Part shown: positions 25,475 to 32,588 of the stretch, one piece after another
Layout: every line of letters begins with the position of its first letter
Position numbering within the stretch: the first letter of the stretch is position 1
IMG/VR virus record: IMGVR_UViG_3300034272_000724
Coordinates: 1-45,859 of that record
Length of the DNA stretch: 45,859 nt
Source: a virus
Direction: 5' to 3' (one strand)
Position numbers and translations under genes: made by a program
The notes under the pieces: model-generated
Database searches by the model: none
Told to the model about the DNA's origin: nothing
What the model saw: only the letters and a program-made list of their open reading frames with translations

Positions 25475-25489
25475 TGAGAATGATTCTCA
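25475..25489. promoter_or_regulatory. Fur-box-like 7-1-7 palindrome
   Basis: TGAGAAT-G-ATTCTCA is a perfect 7-1-7 inverted repeat, matching the layout and much of the consensus (tgataat-n-attatca) of bacterial Fur boxes. It may instead belong to the TGAGA/TCTCA half-site family present at 25497 and elsewhere. It lies in the 261-bp gap 25432-25692, which holds no convincing gene. Confidence 0.45.
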
Positions 25490-25496
25490 TTCCCCT

Positions 25497-25510
25497 TCTC
25501 AGTGAGACTC
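25497..25510. promoter_or_regulatory. TCTCA-N-TGAGACTC palindrome, site 1
   Basis: Inverted TCTCA/TGAGA with a 1-bp centre, extended by CTC and followed by ATGAGAC. The same extended motif occurs at 27304 and 33962. It lies 7 bp from the Fur-box-like element. Confidence 0.5.
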
Positions 25511-25600
25511 ATGAGACACACCACGAGACAGCCGTAGGCGGAAATACCGGCCACGCTCCAGCAGACCTCCCATGCTGGGAGGAAGTATTAGCAGAATCGC

Positions 25601-25621
25601 CAATAAATACCAGGTATTGGC
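25601..25621. repeat. Palindrome AATACC-A-GGTATT with outer CCAATA/TATTGG
   Basis: A perfect 6-1-6 inverted repeat at 25607-25619. CCAATA at 25601 and TATTGG at 25616 provide an alternative pairing. It precedes the TGAATGG array by 6 bp. Operator or origin-like arrangement is inferred. Confidence 0.5.
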
Positions 25622-25626
25622 ATTAT

Positions 25627-25712
25627 GAATGGCCGAAACAATACATGAATGGCCTTGAATGGCGTTCCAGTGAATGGTTTTTGCCGAGGCCGTTAGGCCG
25701 AGGCTTGAATGG
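25627..25712 (+). repeat. Five TGAATGG direct repeats
   Basis: TGAATGG begins at 25627, 25647, 25657, 25672 and 25706, in all three reading frames, so the repeat is at DNA level. The array is next to the palindrome at 25601 and reaches the 3' end of the exonuclease gene. It resembles a small iteron set or protein-binding array. Confidence 0.55.
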
Positions 25713-26541
25713 CATCGAAGTATCTGTGACAACGTTCCATAAATGAATCTTCGGCGTCGGCGAGTTCACGAGTCGACATCCAGTGAACGTTAGGCTTACC
25801 ACAACGGCGGGCTAAAACCACAGCTGCTCCAGTGGGTTTCAAACCTGTTAGGTGTTTCAGTCCCAGTGAATAGGCTCCGCATTGGTCGATGTAAGTGTGA
25901 CCGGGAGGTAGACGTTCCAGTCCTTCATCGTCCGTTTTAGTCTTTCTTGAAACGCTAGTTTTCCAGTCCATTAACACTAAGTTATTGTTTTTTACGCCTA
26001 CTAATGCATCACAAGTCCCCGCAAATCCTGCGGGGTGGTGAATAGAAAATTCCGAGGCGAAAATCTCAGTAACGTTCTCAGAGATCCAGTCGCAGAGACC
26101 GCGTGCATAACCGGCAGCGCTCCAGCCAACCCTGGGTACGTTCGGTCTGACGCGCTTGATAGCCCACTTGGTTATGGGCGCTGGGATGCGCGCCAATCCC
26201 TGTTCGTCCCAGCGGATGGAGTTGCGTTTGTTGGCGGCTGAGCGTGCCAGTTGCTGGGAACACTTCAGGAGATACTCAGCTTGTGAATGGGCCATGTTGC
26301 CGCGTGTTGCGGCAATGTTGCGCTGGCAGCTTGCCTCGACGGGTCCCAGACGGGCTTCCCAGCGCTCCAGTCCGGTTTTGTCGCTTGTTTCCTTTAGGAT
26401 GTGTGTAACACTATGGTAAATGTTGCCATTAATGTCTCGGTAGACCCGGAAGGGGCCAGAGTTGTCTTGTTCCAGCCTCCATTTACGCAGTGATGCCAGT
26501 GTGTCTTGCGTATTGGAGGCCATTTGAATAGATTTTCCCAT
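25693..26541 (-). CDS. PD-(D/E)XK (RecB/Cas4-like) exonuclease (282 aa)
   Basis: The core is A-G-F-A-G-T-C-D-A-L-V, then L-V-L-M-D-W-K-T-S (Asp and Lys of the D-x-K motif), then Y-I-D-Q-C-G-A-Y (the Q-x3-Y motif), the standard order of RecB-family phage exonucleases. It probably works with the adjacent ssDNA-binding protein in recombination and DNA processing. I use the ATG at 26541 (a second ATG is at 26523); neither has a good SD site. A frame extending to 26778 overlaps the neighbour and ignores a terminator. Confidence 0.82.
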   Translation of the reverse strand: MGKSIQMASNTQDTLASLRKWRLEQDNSGPFRVYRDINGNIYHSVTHILKETSDKTGLERWEARLGPVEASCQRNIAATRGNMAHSQAEYLLKCSQQLARSAANKRNSIRWDEQGLARIPAPITKWAIKRVRPNVPRVGWSAAGYARGLCDWISENVTEIFASEFSIHHPAGFAGTCDALVGVKNNNLVLMDWKTSVSRKTKTDDEGLERLPPGHTYIDQCGAYSLGLKHLTGLKPTGAAVVLARRCGKPNVHWMSTRELADAEDSFMERCHRYFDAIQASA

Positions 26542-26556
26542 ACTGATAGTACCACT

Positions 26557-26581
26557 AAAAAAGGGGCTTGTTAGGCCCCTT
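26557..26581 (-). terminator. Intrinsic terminator after the ssDNA-binding protein gene
   Basis: Minus strand: AAGGGGC, 7-nt loop, GCCCCTT, then four more T. It lies 20 bp after the stop at 26601 and 16 bp before the exonuclease start. Confidence 0.85.
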
Positions 26582-26600
26582 GAAAATTTCAGTGTGTTAA

Positions 26601-27182
26601 TCAGGCAGCCTTGAAGGGGTTGCCGCCAGTGAGCAGGCGTCCCAGATCGAAGCCTTCCGCTTTTGCCTCGATCCAGGCGGCGTCGATGTGCTCTTGGCTG
26701 CCCTTTTTGCGAGGAACTGGGCGGACGGTGTACTCGGTGGTGAGGCCGCTGCCTTTCTTGCTGATGGTGAAGTCCCACTCCAGCAGGTTGGAGTAGTCCT
26801 CCATTTGGGAGATCTGGTCGATTTCCTTGAGGATTGACTTTTGGGTGATCTGCAGGACTTGGACTTTGCCGGACTCGTAGTTGTAGACCGGGCAGGCGAT
26901 GGCGAACTTCACGTCTGCTGTTCCAGGGCCGCCGCGTCCTTCGCGGGGCTCGAACTCGCCCATCTCGGCAACCACGTCCTCGTAGGTGGGCTCGAAGTCG
27001 AAGCGGAAGGGCTTGTTGGCGCCGTTGGCGGCACCCCAGGCTTCGTAGAACTCCAGAGGTTCGTCAGTGAGTAGGGCGAAGCGGACGGATCCACCATCGG
27101 GGAGTTTGCTGAGGCTCAGGTAGCCGCCGCCGCTGTTGCCGCCGTTGACGTTTGCAGATGCGGATTTTGAAAGGAAGGCCAT
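26601..27182 (-). CDS. Probable single-stranded DNA-binding protein (193 aa)
   Basis: A Gly/Ser-rich N-terminus is followed by an OB-like beta-rich domain: S-V-R-F-A-L-L-T-D-E-P-L-E-F, then V-K-F-A-I-A-C-P-V-Y-N-Y and W-D-F-T-I-S-K-K-G-S-G-L-T-T-E-Y-T-V. This last stretch is typical of phage gp32-like ssDNA-binding proteins. Its own terminator and its position beside exonuclease and primase-helicase support a replication/recombination role. The expected acidic C-terminal tail is absent. Confidence 0.72.
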   Translation of the reverse strand: MAFLSKSASANVNGGNSGGGYLSLSKLPDGGSVRFALLTDEPLEFYEAWGAANGANKPFRFDFEPTYEDVVAEMGEFEPREGRGGPGTADVKFAIACPVYNYESGKVQVLQITQKSILKEIDQISQMEDYSNLLEWDFTISKKGSGLTTEYTVRPVPRKKGSQEHIDAAWIEAKAEGFDLGRLLTGGNPFKAA

Positions 27183-27260
27183 GGTTTAGGTGTTTGGTGT
27201 GGTCGGCAGGAGTGCCAACGTCTTACACAGTAACACGTGCTTGACCCGCTGGCTACCATG

Positions 27261-27294
27261 AAAAAACGCCCCTACAGCTGAGCTGCGGGGGCGT
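27261..27294 (-). terminator. Minus-strand terminator in the divergent gap
   Basis: ACGCCCC and GGGGCGT enclose an inner CAGC-TGA-GCTG hairpin, followed on the minus strand by six T. It lies in the 140-bp gap between divergent genes and would stop antisense transcription coming from the right arm before the ssDNA-binding gene. Confidence 0.75.
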
Positions 27295-27303
27295 GGATTC
27301 CAT

Positions 27304-27318
27304 TCTCATGTGAGACTC
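27304..27318. promoter_or_regulatory. TCTCA-TG-TGAGACTC palindrome, site 2
   Basis: Second perfect copy of the extended motif. Its last base is 4 nt before the primase-helicase ATG, so binding of a protein here could block translation or transcription start. Confidence 0.55.
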
Positions 27319-27322
27319 TAAC

Positions 27323-29758
27323 ATGTCGCAAAGTAAGACGCAGGACCTGCTGGCTTTTGTGCGCCAGCTGCCTGTGGGGATGGCGTATGCGCCGATTTAC
27401 GCCAAGGATCAGGCGATCCAGTCCGGGAAAATCTCAAAGGGCAAGACCCCTCTAGAGCGCAGTCACCATCAGGTGATGGCGCCGTCGGATGTGGCGCTCC
27501 AGATCGAGCGGAAGCCTGAGGTGTTCCAAGCGGTGGGCGTCTTTACAGGCGGTCGCAGCATGGGACTCGTGATTCTCGATGTGGATCGGAATCTCAGCCG
27601 TCTCAAAAAGAAGTGGGGGGACTCGCTGGAGGGTGCTCCAGTCGTTACGTCGACTAAGGCGAACGCTGCGAAGTACCTGTTCCGCGTTCCTGAGGCCCTG
27701 TGGGGCTCGGTTAAGGGTTTTGGGCTGTCGGATACCGGCGCTGGGTACGAAGTGCTCTGGGGCCGTCAGGGCGTCATTTACGGGGCTTATCCGGGCTCCA
27801 GTGATGGGAAGGCACCGGAAGGGCAATACGGCTTTGAAGGGGACCTGGAGGCGATTCCTGATGCGCCTGAGTGGTTGCTGGCGGAGATGCGGGATCACGC
27901 CGGTAAGGAGATCCAGGACGGTGGGTTCATCAAGAACCGCAAGGCGCTGGATTTCTCGGATCGGGATCCAGCTGAGGTTGCCGAGATCATTCAGTCGGCG
28001 CTGAAGGTGATTCCGGGGCAGGGCAATGGCAGCCGGGATCACTGGGTCAAGGTGGGGATGGCGATCCACTCGGAGCTGCCAACTGACCTTGGTTTGACGC
28101 TTTGGTCGGCTTGGTCGGCGGAAGACCCTGAATTTTCACAGGATTGGGCAGACGGCAATCCTTGCGAGGAGGTCTGGAAGTCCTTTCGGAAGGGGCCAGT
28201 CAGCCTTGGGACGCTCTTTTGGATGGCGGACCAGCAGCTTCCGGGCCGCATGTGGCTTTCGGAGGATCTGCGGCGGATTGTTACTGACGCTGAGCAAGAT
28301 CGGGTTCAGCGGTTCCGTACTACAGGACTTCCTCACGAGGAAATTGTTAGGCGCGGTGAAGCAGCAATGAAGCTGCCTAACCCGTCGGAAGTGCAGCACA
28401 AGCTCCACGAACTTGCCTTAGAGGCTGGTTATCGGGATGCGGCGGCTGTTGTTCGGCTACTTATTGCGGATCAAGAGTTTCGCCGTGGGTCACATGGAGG
28501 ATCGCTCCAAGAAATTTTTGCTGCGGAGGAAACGCCCATCGAATACCTTATTCCGGATTTGCTGCCGAAGCCTGGGACTGTGCTCATGCACGGGCGTGGC
28601 GGTTGCGGCAAGACGATGGCGGTCCTGACGCTGGCAAAACACATCGCTCGTGGCATTCCGTTCTCAGTTCAAGGGCAGGAAGTGCCAGTTGAACAGGGCA
28701 CGGTGCTCTGGTTGAACGGCGATCAAAACAGCCGTCGGATTCGCAAGCAGTTCAAGGACTTGGATTTCACTGCGGACGATCCCGTGATCGTGCGGAACAA
28801 GGTCTCAATGCTCTGGTACCCCTGGTTCATCCAGCAGATTGAGGAGCACCGTCCCAAGCTCGTGGTGTGGGATTCCGTGACCGCCTGTATGCGCGGTTGC
28901 GCCTTTGATCAGAACAAGGCGGAATACGCCGAGCCTTTGTACTGGTACAGCTCGGAGAACGGCGAGAGCTTCCCGGCGACCACCATCGTCTTCATCCACC
29001 ACGCCAACAAGGAGGGCGGCTTTAGGGGCACCACAGCGCTCGAAGACGGTGTGGATGAGTCTTGGGCTATCCGGCGGCCTGACAAGGGCGAGAAGGAGCG
29101 TGTAGGGGCCTCTGCGCGGCTTATCACGATCAATAAGAGCCGTGAGGGCAACGAGGGCAAGCAGTTGGTGCTGCGCCAGCAGGCTGACCTGACCTTTGAG
29201 CTGAAGGACTTGCCTGCAGAGGGCGTGGAGGAGGGCTCACCGGCTTCCGTAGTGGATCGGGTGCTCCAGCGCCTTCGCACACGCGGAGAGGCGATGACAC
29301 GGAAGGAGCTGAACGCCGACCCGCTCGTAGGCGGCAGCGTTGAGGGGATCCGTAAGGCGCTGGACAGACTGGTTGACCGGGGGCTGGTTACGTCCCAGGG
29401 CAAAGCCAGCTATCGGACGTTCCAAGCAGTCTCCGCGCGCAGGGGGGTCGGACATAAACCTGTCCTAAATGAGGAAGAAGACTGCACTGGAGCTGGATCT
29501 GACGAATCGGGTTGTCCGGATTTGTCCGGATCTGTCCAAAACCTGTCCGTTTTTTCGCCGGAAATGGACACAACGGACAAAAAGGACAAAAAACGGACAG
29601 GTTCGGACAAAAACGGACAGGTCATTTCGGCAGATCAATTCCAGGGCAACGGCTCTGAGCAGATCGGACACGATTCCGGCGGGATATTCACGCGCGAGGA
29701 GCGCACACAGGAGGAATTGGACCGCTTGATGCGCGAAGCCGCTGATCTCTGGAACTAA
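27323..29758 (+). CDS. Primase-helicase (prim-pol plus RepA-like ATPase, 811 aa)
   Basis: Residues about 1-195 form a prim-pol-type domain with the catalytic L-V-I-L-D-V-D-R-N motif near residue 85. Residues about 215-310 form a PriCT-like linker (R-D-H-W-V-K-V-G-M-A-I). From about 410 to 640 there is a RecA/RepA-like ATPase: Walker A G-R-G-G-C-G-K-T near 425, Walker B L-V-V-W-D-S-V-T, then I-V-F-I-H-H-A-N-K. A winged-helix region follows (about 660-710). The C-terminal 100 residues are low-complexity, because their DNA carries a GGACA/TGTCC array. It opens and primes the replication fork. Confidence 0.88.
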   Translation: MSQSKTQDLLAFVRQLPVGMAYAPIYAKDQAIQSGKISKGKTPLERSHHQVMAPSDVALQIERKPEVFQAVGVFTGGRSMGLVILDVDRNLSRLKKKWGDSLEGAPVVTSTKANAAKYLFRVPEALWGSVKGFGLSDTGAGYEVLWGRQGVIYGAYPGSSDGKAPEGQYGFEGDLEAIPDAPEWLLAEMRDHAGKEIQDGGFIKNRKALDFSDRDPAEVAEIIQSALKVIPGQGNGSRDHWVKVGMAIHSELPTDLGLTLWSAWSAEDPEFSQDWADGNPCEEVWKSFRKGPVSLGTLFWMADQQLPGRMWLSEDLRRIVTDAEQDRVQRFRTTGLPHEEIVRRGEAAMKLPNPSEVQHKLHELALEAGYRDAAAVVRLLIADQEFRRGSHGGSLQEIFAAEETPIEYLIPDLLPKPGTVLMHGRGGCGKTMAVLTLAKHIARGIPFSVQGQEVPVEQGTVLWLNGDQNSRRIRKQFKDLDFTADDPVIVRNKVSMLWYPWFIQQIEEHRPKLVVWDSVTACMRGCAFDQNKAEYAEPLYWYSSENGESFPATTIVFIHHANKEGGFRGTTALEDGVDESWAIRRPDKGEKERVGASARLITINKSREGNEGKQLVLRQQADLTFELKDLPAEGVEEGSPASVVDRVLQRLRTRGEAMTRKELNADPLVGGSVEGIRKALDRLVDRGLVTSQGKASYRTFQAVSARRGVGHKPVLNEEEDCTGAGSDESGCPDLSGSVQNLSVFSPEMDTTDKKDKKRTGSDKNGQVISADQFQGNGSEQIGHDSGGIFTREERTQEELDRLMREAADLWN
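29450..29670. repeat. GGACA/TGTCC iteron-like array, candidate replication origin
   Basis: Thirteen copies: GGACA at 29450; TGTCC at 29461, 29513, 29523, 29533 and 29544; GGACA at 29566, 29575, 29584, 29595, 29605, 29615 and 29666. Four TGTCC at 10-11 bp steps face six GGACA at 9-11 bp steps. CCTGTCCGTTTTTT and AAAAAACGGACAGG form a perfect 14-base inverted repeat. The steps shift reading frame each time, so selection acts on DNA. The placement parallels the lambda origin inside gene O. Confidence 0.72.
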
Positions 29759-29775
29759 ACTCCACGCACGGCAAA

Positions 29776-29797
29776 GGGAGGGGCAGCCACCCCTCCC
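29776..29797. repeat. GC-rich hairpin after the primase-helicase
   Basis: GGGAGGGG, loop CAGCCA, CCCCTCCC: a perfect 8-bp stem 18 bp after the stop. No T-run follows on the plus strand. Further small hairpins (CCGC/GCGG, CGGAGC/GCTCCG) fill the 107-bp gap. It may stabilise or end the message. Confidence 0.5.
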
Positions 29798-29865
29798 AAT
29801 GCGTCGCCGCTCCAGCGGCCGCATTGCCCCGTCCACCTACGTCCGGAGCTTGCTCCGCAGATCCT

Positions 29866-30519
29866 ATGCCTTTCAAGAATCCTTACACGGAAGTACTTAG
29901 AGCCGAACAGGCCAAATCCAACCTAAAACCGCAGCACTTCAAGCCAGTGTGTTTTGCTGATTTACCAGAAGTTCATGTAAAAAGCCCTACAAACTTGAAC
30001 AAAACATGGGGACCGTGGTCTTTTGAGGTAACAGAAATTGATAACGCTATCTATTACGAACTTTATCACGAAGCGATGGATTACGGTATTGAACTTAACG
30101 ACATAAATAGTATTGCAGACATATATAGATGGGTTGTACATATGTCTGCTAAAAGCACTTACCATTACGGCGAAGGCTTTCTGTACTTTTTATGTGGTGC
30201 TTTTCAGGATATATGGGAGCAGTCTGGGATAAACTTACGTTACGATAATACAGAGTTTAAGGGTATACAAGTAGCTGCAAAGTACAACAAACTTATCCGA
30301 GTTAAACGTTACATCTCTGCACGTACACGGCATAAAATCTTGGAGAGAGACGGTTTTAGGTGTCTTGACTGTGGCGCGTCACCGGTAAACGGCGCATTAC
30401 TTGAAGTAGACCACACAATCCCGATTTCTAAAGGCGGCAGTAACGAGCCAAGTAACTTGCGCACTCTCTGCTCAGACTGCAATCGCGGGAAATCCGACCG
30501 CATCGTGCAATACGACTGA
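29866..30519 (+). CDS. HNH endonuclease (217 aa)
   Basis: The C-terminal 60 residues are a classical HNH domain: R-H-K-I-L-E-R-D-G-F-R-C-L-D-C-G, then L-E-V-D-H-T-I-P-I-S-K-G-G, then L-C-S-D-C-N-R-G-K. Cys pairs C-x2-C bind zinc and H of D-H is catalytic. The N-terminal 150 residues match nothing I know. The gene is AT-rich compared with both neighbours, which suggests recent arrival. I use the ATG at 29866; an upstream in-frame ATG lies within the hairpin region. Confidence 0.88.
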   Translation: MPFKNPYTEVLRAEQAKSNLKPQHFKPVCFADLPEVHVKSPTNLNKTWGPWSFEVTEIDNAIYYELYHEAMDYGIELNDINSIADIYRWVVHMSAKSTYHYGEGFLYFLCGAFQDIWEQSGINLRYDNTEFKGIQVAAKYNKLIRVKRYISARTRHKILERDGFRCLDCGASPVNGALLEVDHTIPISKGGSNEPSNLRTLCSDCNRGKSDRIVQYD

Positions 30520-30529
30520 ACCACCGACC

Positions 30530-30865
30530 GTGTTTGCCACGCCTAACTTTTTCCTAGGGCTCATGCGGGTTGCCGCGTGGGTGTTTTGGAGAGATCCCGT
30601 GAAGTCGGAACCACCCCAGCCGAAACGCCCCAGGAAGCCGACCCTGGGGTACACCGTCGGCGACATTCCTTACGAGCTGCTCGCCGTGGTCCGCGTCTCG
30701 TGGTTCCGCAAGGGCATGGCCTACGAGGTGGAGGAGTACCAGATCGAGGAGTCCGACGACGCCCCAAAGCAGTTTGCCTACATCGTTGGGACAGCACTCC
30801 GCCAAGGCGCTGACGTCTGCGTGCTCACGCAGTACGAGCCAGAAGCTTTAGGTGTGCAACAATAG
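30530..30865 (+). CDS. Hypothetical protein (111 aa)
   Basis: No family recognised. Starts GTG at 30530, with ATG at 30563 as alternative. After a hydrophobic N-terminus (F-F-L-G-L-M-R-V-A-A-W-V-F-W) and a Pro/Lys linker, residues about 40-100 look like a small beta domain (Y-E-L-L-A-V-V-R-V-S-W-F, V-E-E-Y-Q-I-E). If the GTG is used, the N-terminus could be a short membrane segment. Confidence 0.6.
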   Translation: MFATPNFFLGLMRVAAWVFWRDPVKSEPPQPKRPRKPTLGYTVGDIPYELLAVVRVSWFRKGMAYEVEEYQIEESDDAPKQFAYIVGTALRQGADVCVLTQYEPEALGVQQ

Positions 30866-30902
30866 AAGGGTTCCCGCTCTGCTTCGGCATCGGGCTAATA
30901 GA

Positions 30903-30944
30903 GCCCAAGCCCCTGTGCGTCCTTGAGGCGTCTCACGCTTGGGC
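30903..30944 (+). other. Structured intergenic element
   Basis: GCCCAAGC at 30903 pairs with GCTTGGGC at 30937 (8 bp) around a loop with its own pairing potential. A second hairpin, GCAGC/GCTGC, lies just downstream. The 230-bp gap 30866-31095 has no open frame with protein-like content, so a small RNA or a structured leader is possible. Confidence 0.4.
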
Positions 30945-31056
30945 CATCAAATTCGAGGGGTGCAGCTCGGTCGGGGCTGCATTAAACGCGACTCGCCCAT
31001 AAACCTTTGTACGCCCCTCACCCCAAATCCACTGGTGCGACTAGCTTTCGTACCTA

Positions 31057-31074
31057 ACTTAAAAACTCTTAAGT
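31057..31074. promoter_or_regulatory. Palindrome ACTTAA-N6-TTAAGT before the 31096 gene
   Basis: A perfect 6-6-6 inverted repeat in AT-rich DNA, 22 bp upstream of the ATG at 31096 and at the end of the structured gap. Probably an operator or promoter element for the small-gene operon. Confidence 0.45.
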
Positions 31075-31095
31075 AGTCATTACCACTAATCACCC

Positions 31096-31461
31096 ATGAC
31101 ACAGCAACACCCCATCACCCCACCAGAAGAACTGGTGGCATCAATGATTGAACAGGCGTTCGGTCCGCTTGGGGCTACTGGGCTCAGTAACCCGGACCAG
31201 CTGACTGGTGCGTTTGCCGATCTTGTGACACGCGCCGCCCAGTACGGCGCCGACCAGGAGCTGGAGGCGTGCTGCTCACTGCTGGAGCTGTCTGACGACA
31301 ACGCCCGCGAGTTCCTGCAATCCGCACGCCGCCCCAAGCCACCGAGCTTGAAGGAGCAGGCGCTACAGGCCCTTGCCGAAGCTGACCTTGGTTCAACGGA
31401 AGCGGAGTGGTCTCAACGTTTCGACACCATCCGCCGCGCACTGGAGCAGCTCGATGACTGA
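31096..31461 (+). CDS. Small cyanophage-type protein (121 aa)
   Basis: Starts M-T-Q-Q-H-P-I-T-P-P-E-E-L-V, a start type I associate with small conserved cyanophage proteins. The rest is helical and acidic, with A-R-R-P-K-P-P-S-L-K-E-Q-A-L near residue 77. Overlaps the next gene by 8 nt (ATGACTGA). Function unknown. Confidence 0.65.
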   Translation: MTQQHPITPPEELVASMIEQAFGPLGATGLSNPDQLTGAFADLVTRAAQYGADQELEACCSLLELSDDNAREFLQSARRPKPPSLKEQALQALAEADLGSTEAEWSQRFDTIRRALEQLDD

Positions 31462-31969
31462 CTACAAAGCAAACCCCGAACAGTGGGCACATTGTGAAGA
31501 CTGGGCTAGAAGTTCCGTTGTGGGTGCCAGTAATGCTTGCATCCTTGAACTCCGCGCCAGGGTCGAGACACTGGAAGCTGCGGCTCACAAGCACATCGTC
31601 GAAACCAGCGACAACATCTTGAAATTGGCCAGTCGGATCGAATCACTGGAATCCGCCGAACGTGAAGCATCAAAGGTTTACCAAATTAGTAAACCGCTAA
31701 AACTCACTTCAAAACAACAAGATCAGTTAAACGCATTGCTGCGGCCCAACTCCAGCCCCACCCCTAATTCTTCTCAAGGTGGTAGGTCACTGGTGAAGCG
31801 CGTGGCACTTGCCATTAGCGGGATTGAGTACGGCTCGGAAACGGATGAGGAAGCCGTCAACTGGTCACCTGAAGCCCGCGCCGCGATTCGCGAGGTGGCA
31901 ATGTGGATGCGTGAGAACGAAGTCGGCTATACAGCCGCTCGCTGGCTGGAGCAGGAGGCAAATCAATGA
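31454..31969 (+). CDS. Hypothetical protein (171 aa)
   Basis: The ATG at 31454 (M-T-D-Y-K-A-N-P-E-Q-W) is embedded in ATGACTGA, which also holds the upstream stop. Residues about 28-70 look coiled-coil; the C-terminal 60 residues are compact and helical with W-S-P-E-A-R-A-A-I-R-E-V-A and A-R-W-L-E-Q. No family recognised. Confidence 0.62.
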   Translation: MTDYKANPEQWAHCEDWARSSVVGASNACILELRARVETLEAAAHKHIVETSDNILKLASRIESLESAEREASKVYQISKPLKLTSKQQDQLNALLRPNSSPTPNSSQGGRSLVKRVALAISGIEYGSETDEEAVNWSPEARAAIREVAMWMRENEVGYTAARWLEQEANQ

Positions 31970-32148
31970 CTGACTACAAGTTTGTGCCACTGGACACGCT
32001 GGAGAATCGCCTTGGCGATGCTTTGGGCTTGGCAATCAGCATAATCCGCAAGCCTGAGACTATCGACAACAAAGCCATGGCTCAGATTGAAGCACCGTTC
32101 AAGGAGTGGTGCGACGGTCTCGTTGATGGAGGACTGCTTGATGACTGA
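31966..32148 (+). CDS. Hypothetical protein (60 aa)
   Basis: Starts with the same ATGACTGACTACAA as the preceding gene and overlaps it by 4 nt. Short acidic helical protein ending D-G-G-L-L-D-D. No family recognised. Confidence 0.55.
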   Translation: MTDYKFVPLDTLENRLGDALGLAISIIRKPETIDNKAMAQIEAPFKEWCDGLVDGGLLDD

Positions 32149-32245
32149 CTTCTGGCTCATTGGTAAAAGCATTAAAAAGCGGCAGGATGCCACCCCCGCC
32201 GCTCTTGCAACTGGATCTCACCCCAGTCGCTTTGCTGCTTTCTGA
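32141..32245 (+). CDS. Possible tiny protein (34 aa)
   Basis: A third ATGACTGAC start again overlaps the previous stop by 8 nt. The reading frame gives M-T-D-F-W-L-I-G-K-S-I-K-K-R-Q-D and runs to TGA at 32245. It may be a degenerate remnant of the ATGACTGAC-type genes. Confidence 0.3.
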   Translation: MTDFWLIGKSIKKRQDATPAALATGSHPSRFAAF

Positions 32246-32286
32246 TCAGCCACAGCACTGTAGCACACGGCAGGTATCAGCATGTA

Positions 32287-32314
32287 TTACCTGAAAACAG
32301 GTGTCAGCTAATAC
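32287..32314 (+). promoter_or_regulatory. Promoter with overlapping palindrome
   Basis: TTACCT, 16-bp spacer, TAATAC gives a plausible promoter 28 bp upstream of the ATG at 32343. The palindrome ACCTG-AAAA-CAGGT (32289-32302) overlaps the -35 box and spacer and could be an operator. CAGGTATCAGC and CAGGTGTCAGC nearby form a near-direct repeat. Confidence 0.45.
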
Positions 32315-32342
32315 TTGCCCGCTTACCACCGCCTCAAATTCC

Positions 32343-32588
32343 ATGTCTGAACTTTCACCCGCTGCAACTGCAGTTTTAAATGCCTACATGGATAACTGTG
32401 GCTGGCTGGATGGCCCTCTGCAGAAAGATTACCAATGCGCGGCTGCCGTCTTGCGAGCTGCTGCGGATGAGGTGGTGCCTCTCGGCTATGAGGACGTGTG
32501 GACCGACGGAAAAATGCTTCAGTACGAAAAGCACGATCCCATCCGCGAACGACTTCTTGCCATCGCCACCGAACTAGAAAACCAATGA
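32343..32588 (+). CDS. SPAA family small protein, copy 1 (81 aa)
   Basis: Starts M-S-E-L-S-P-A-A-T-A-V-L-N-A-Y-M. The first 35 residues are nearly identical to the copy at 32827, also at DNA level. It contains A-A-V-L-R-A-A-A-D-E-V-V-P and ends in A-T-E-L-E-N-Q. Small proteins of this type occur in several cyanophages and cyanobacteria; their function is unknown. Confidence 0.65.
   Translation: MSELSPAATAVLNAYMDNCGWLDGPLQKDYQCAAAVLRAAADEVVPLGYEDVWTDGKMLQYEKHDPIRERLLAIATELENQ

Noticed and set aside
25474-25746. A 90-codon plus-strand frame starting TTG over the Fur-like box
   Set aside because: It overlaps palindromes and repeats present in all frames, uses a weak start and runs into the exonuclease 3' end.
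26542-26778. N-terminal extension of the exonuclease by 79 residues
   Set aside because: It overlaps the ssDNA-binding gene in another frame and crosses a terminator; composition is not protein-like.
27241-27246. TTGACC as -35 box of the primase-helicase promoter
   Set aside because: No -10-like sequence lies at a suitable distance.
29450-29670. A CRISPR array
   Set aside because: The repeats are 5-6 bases in both orientations with about 5-base spacing, inside a coding region.
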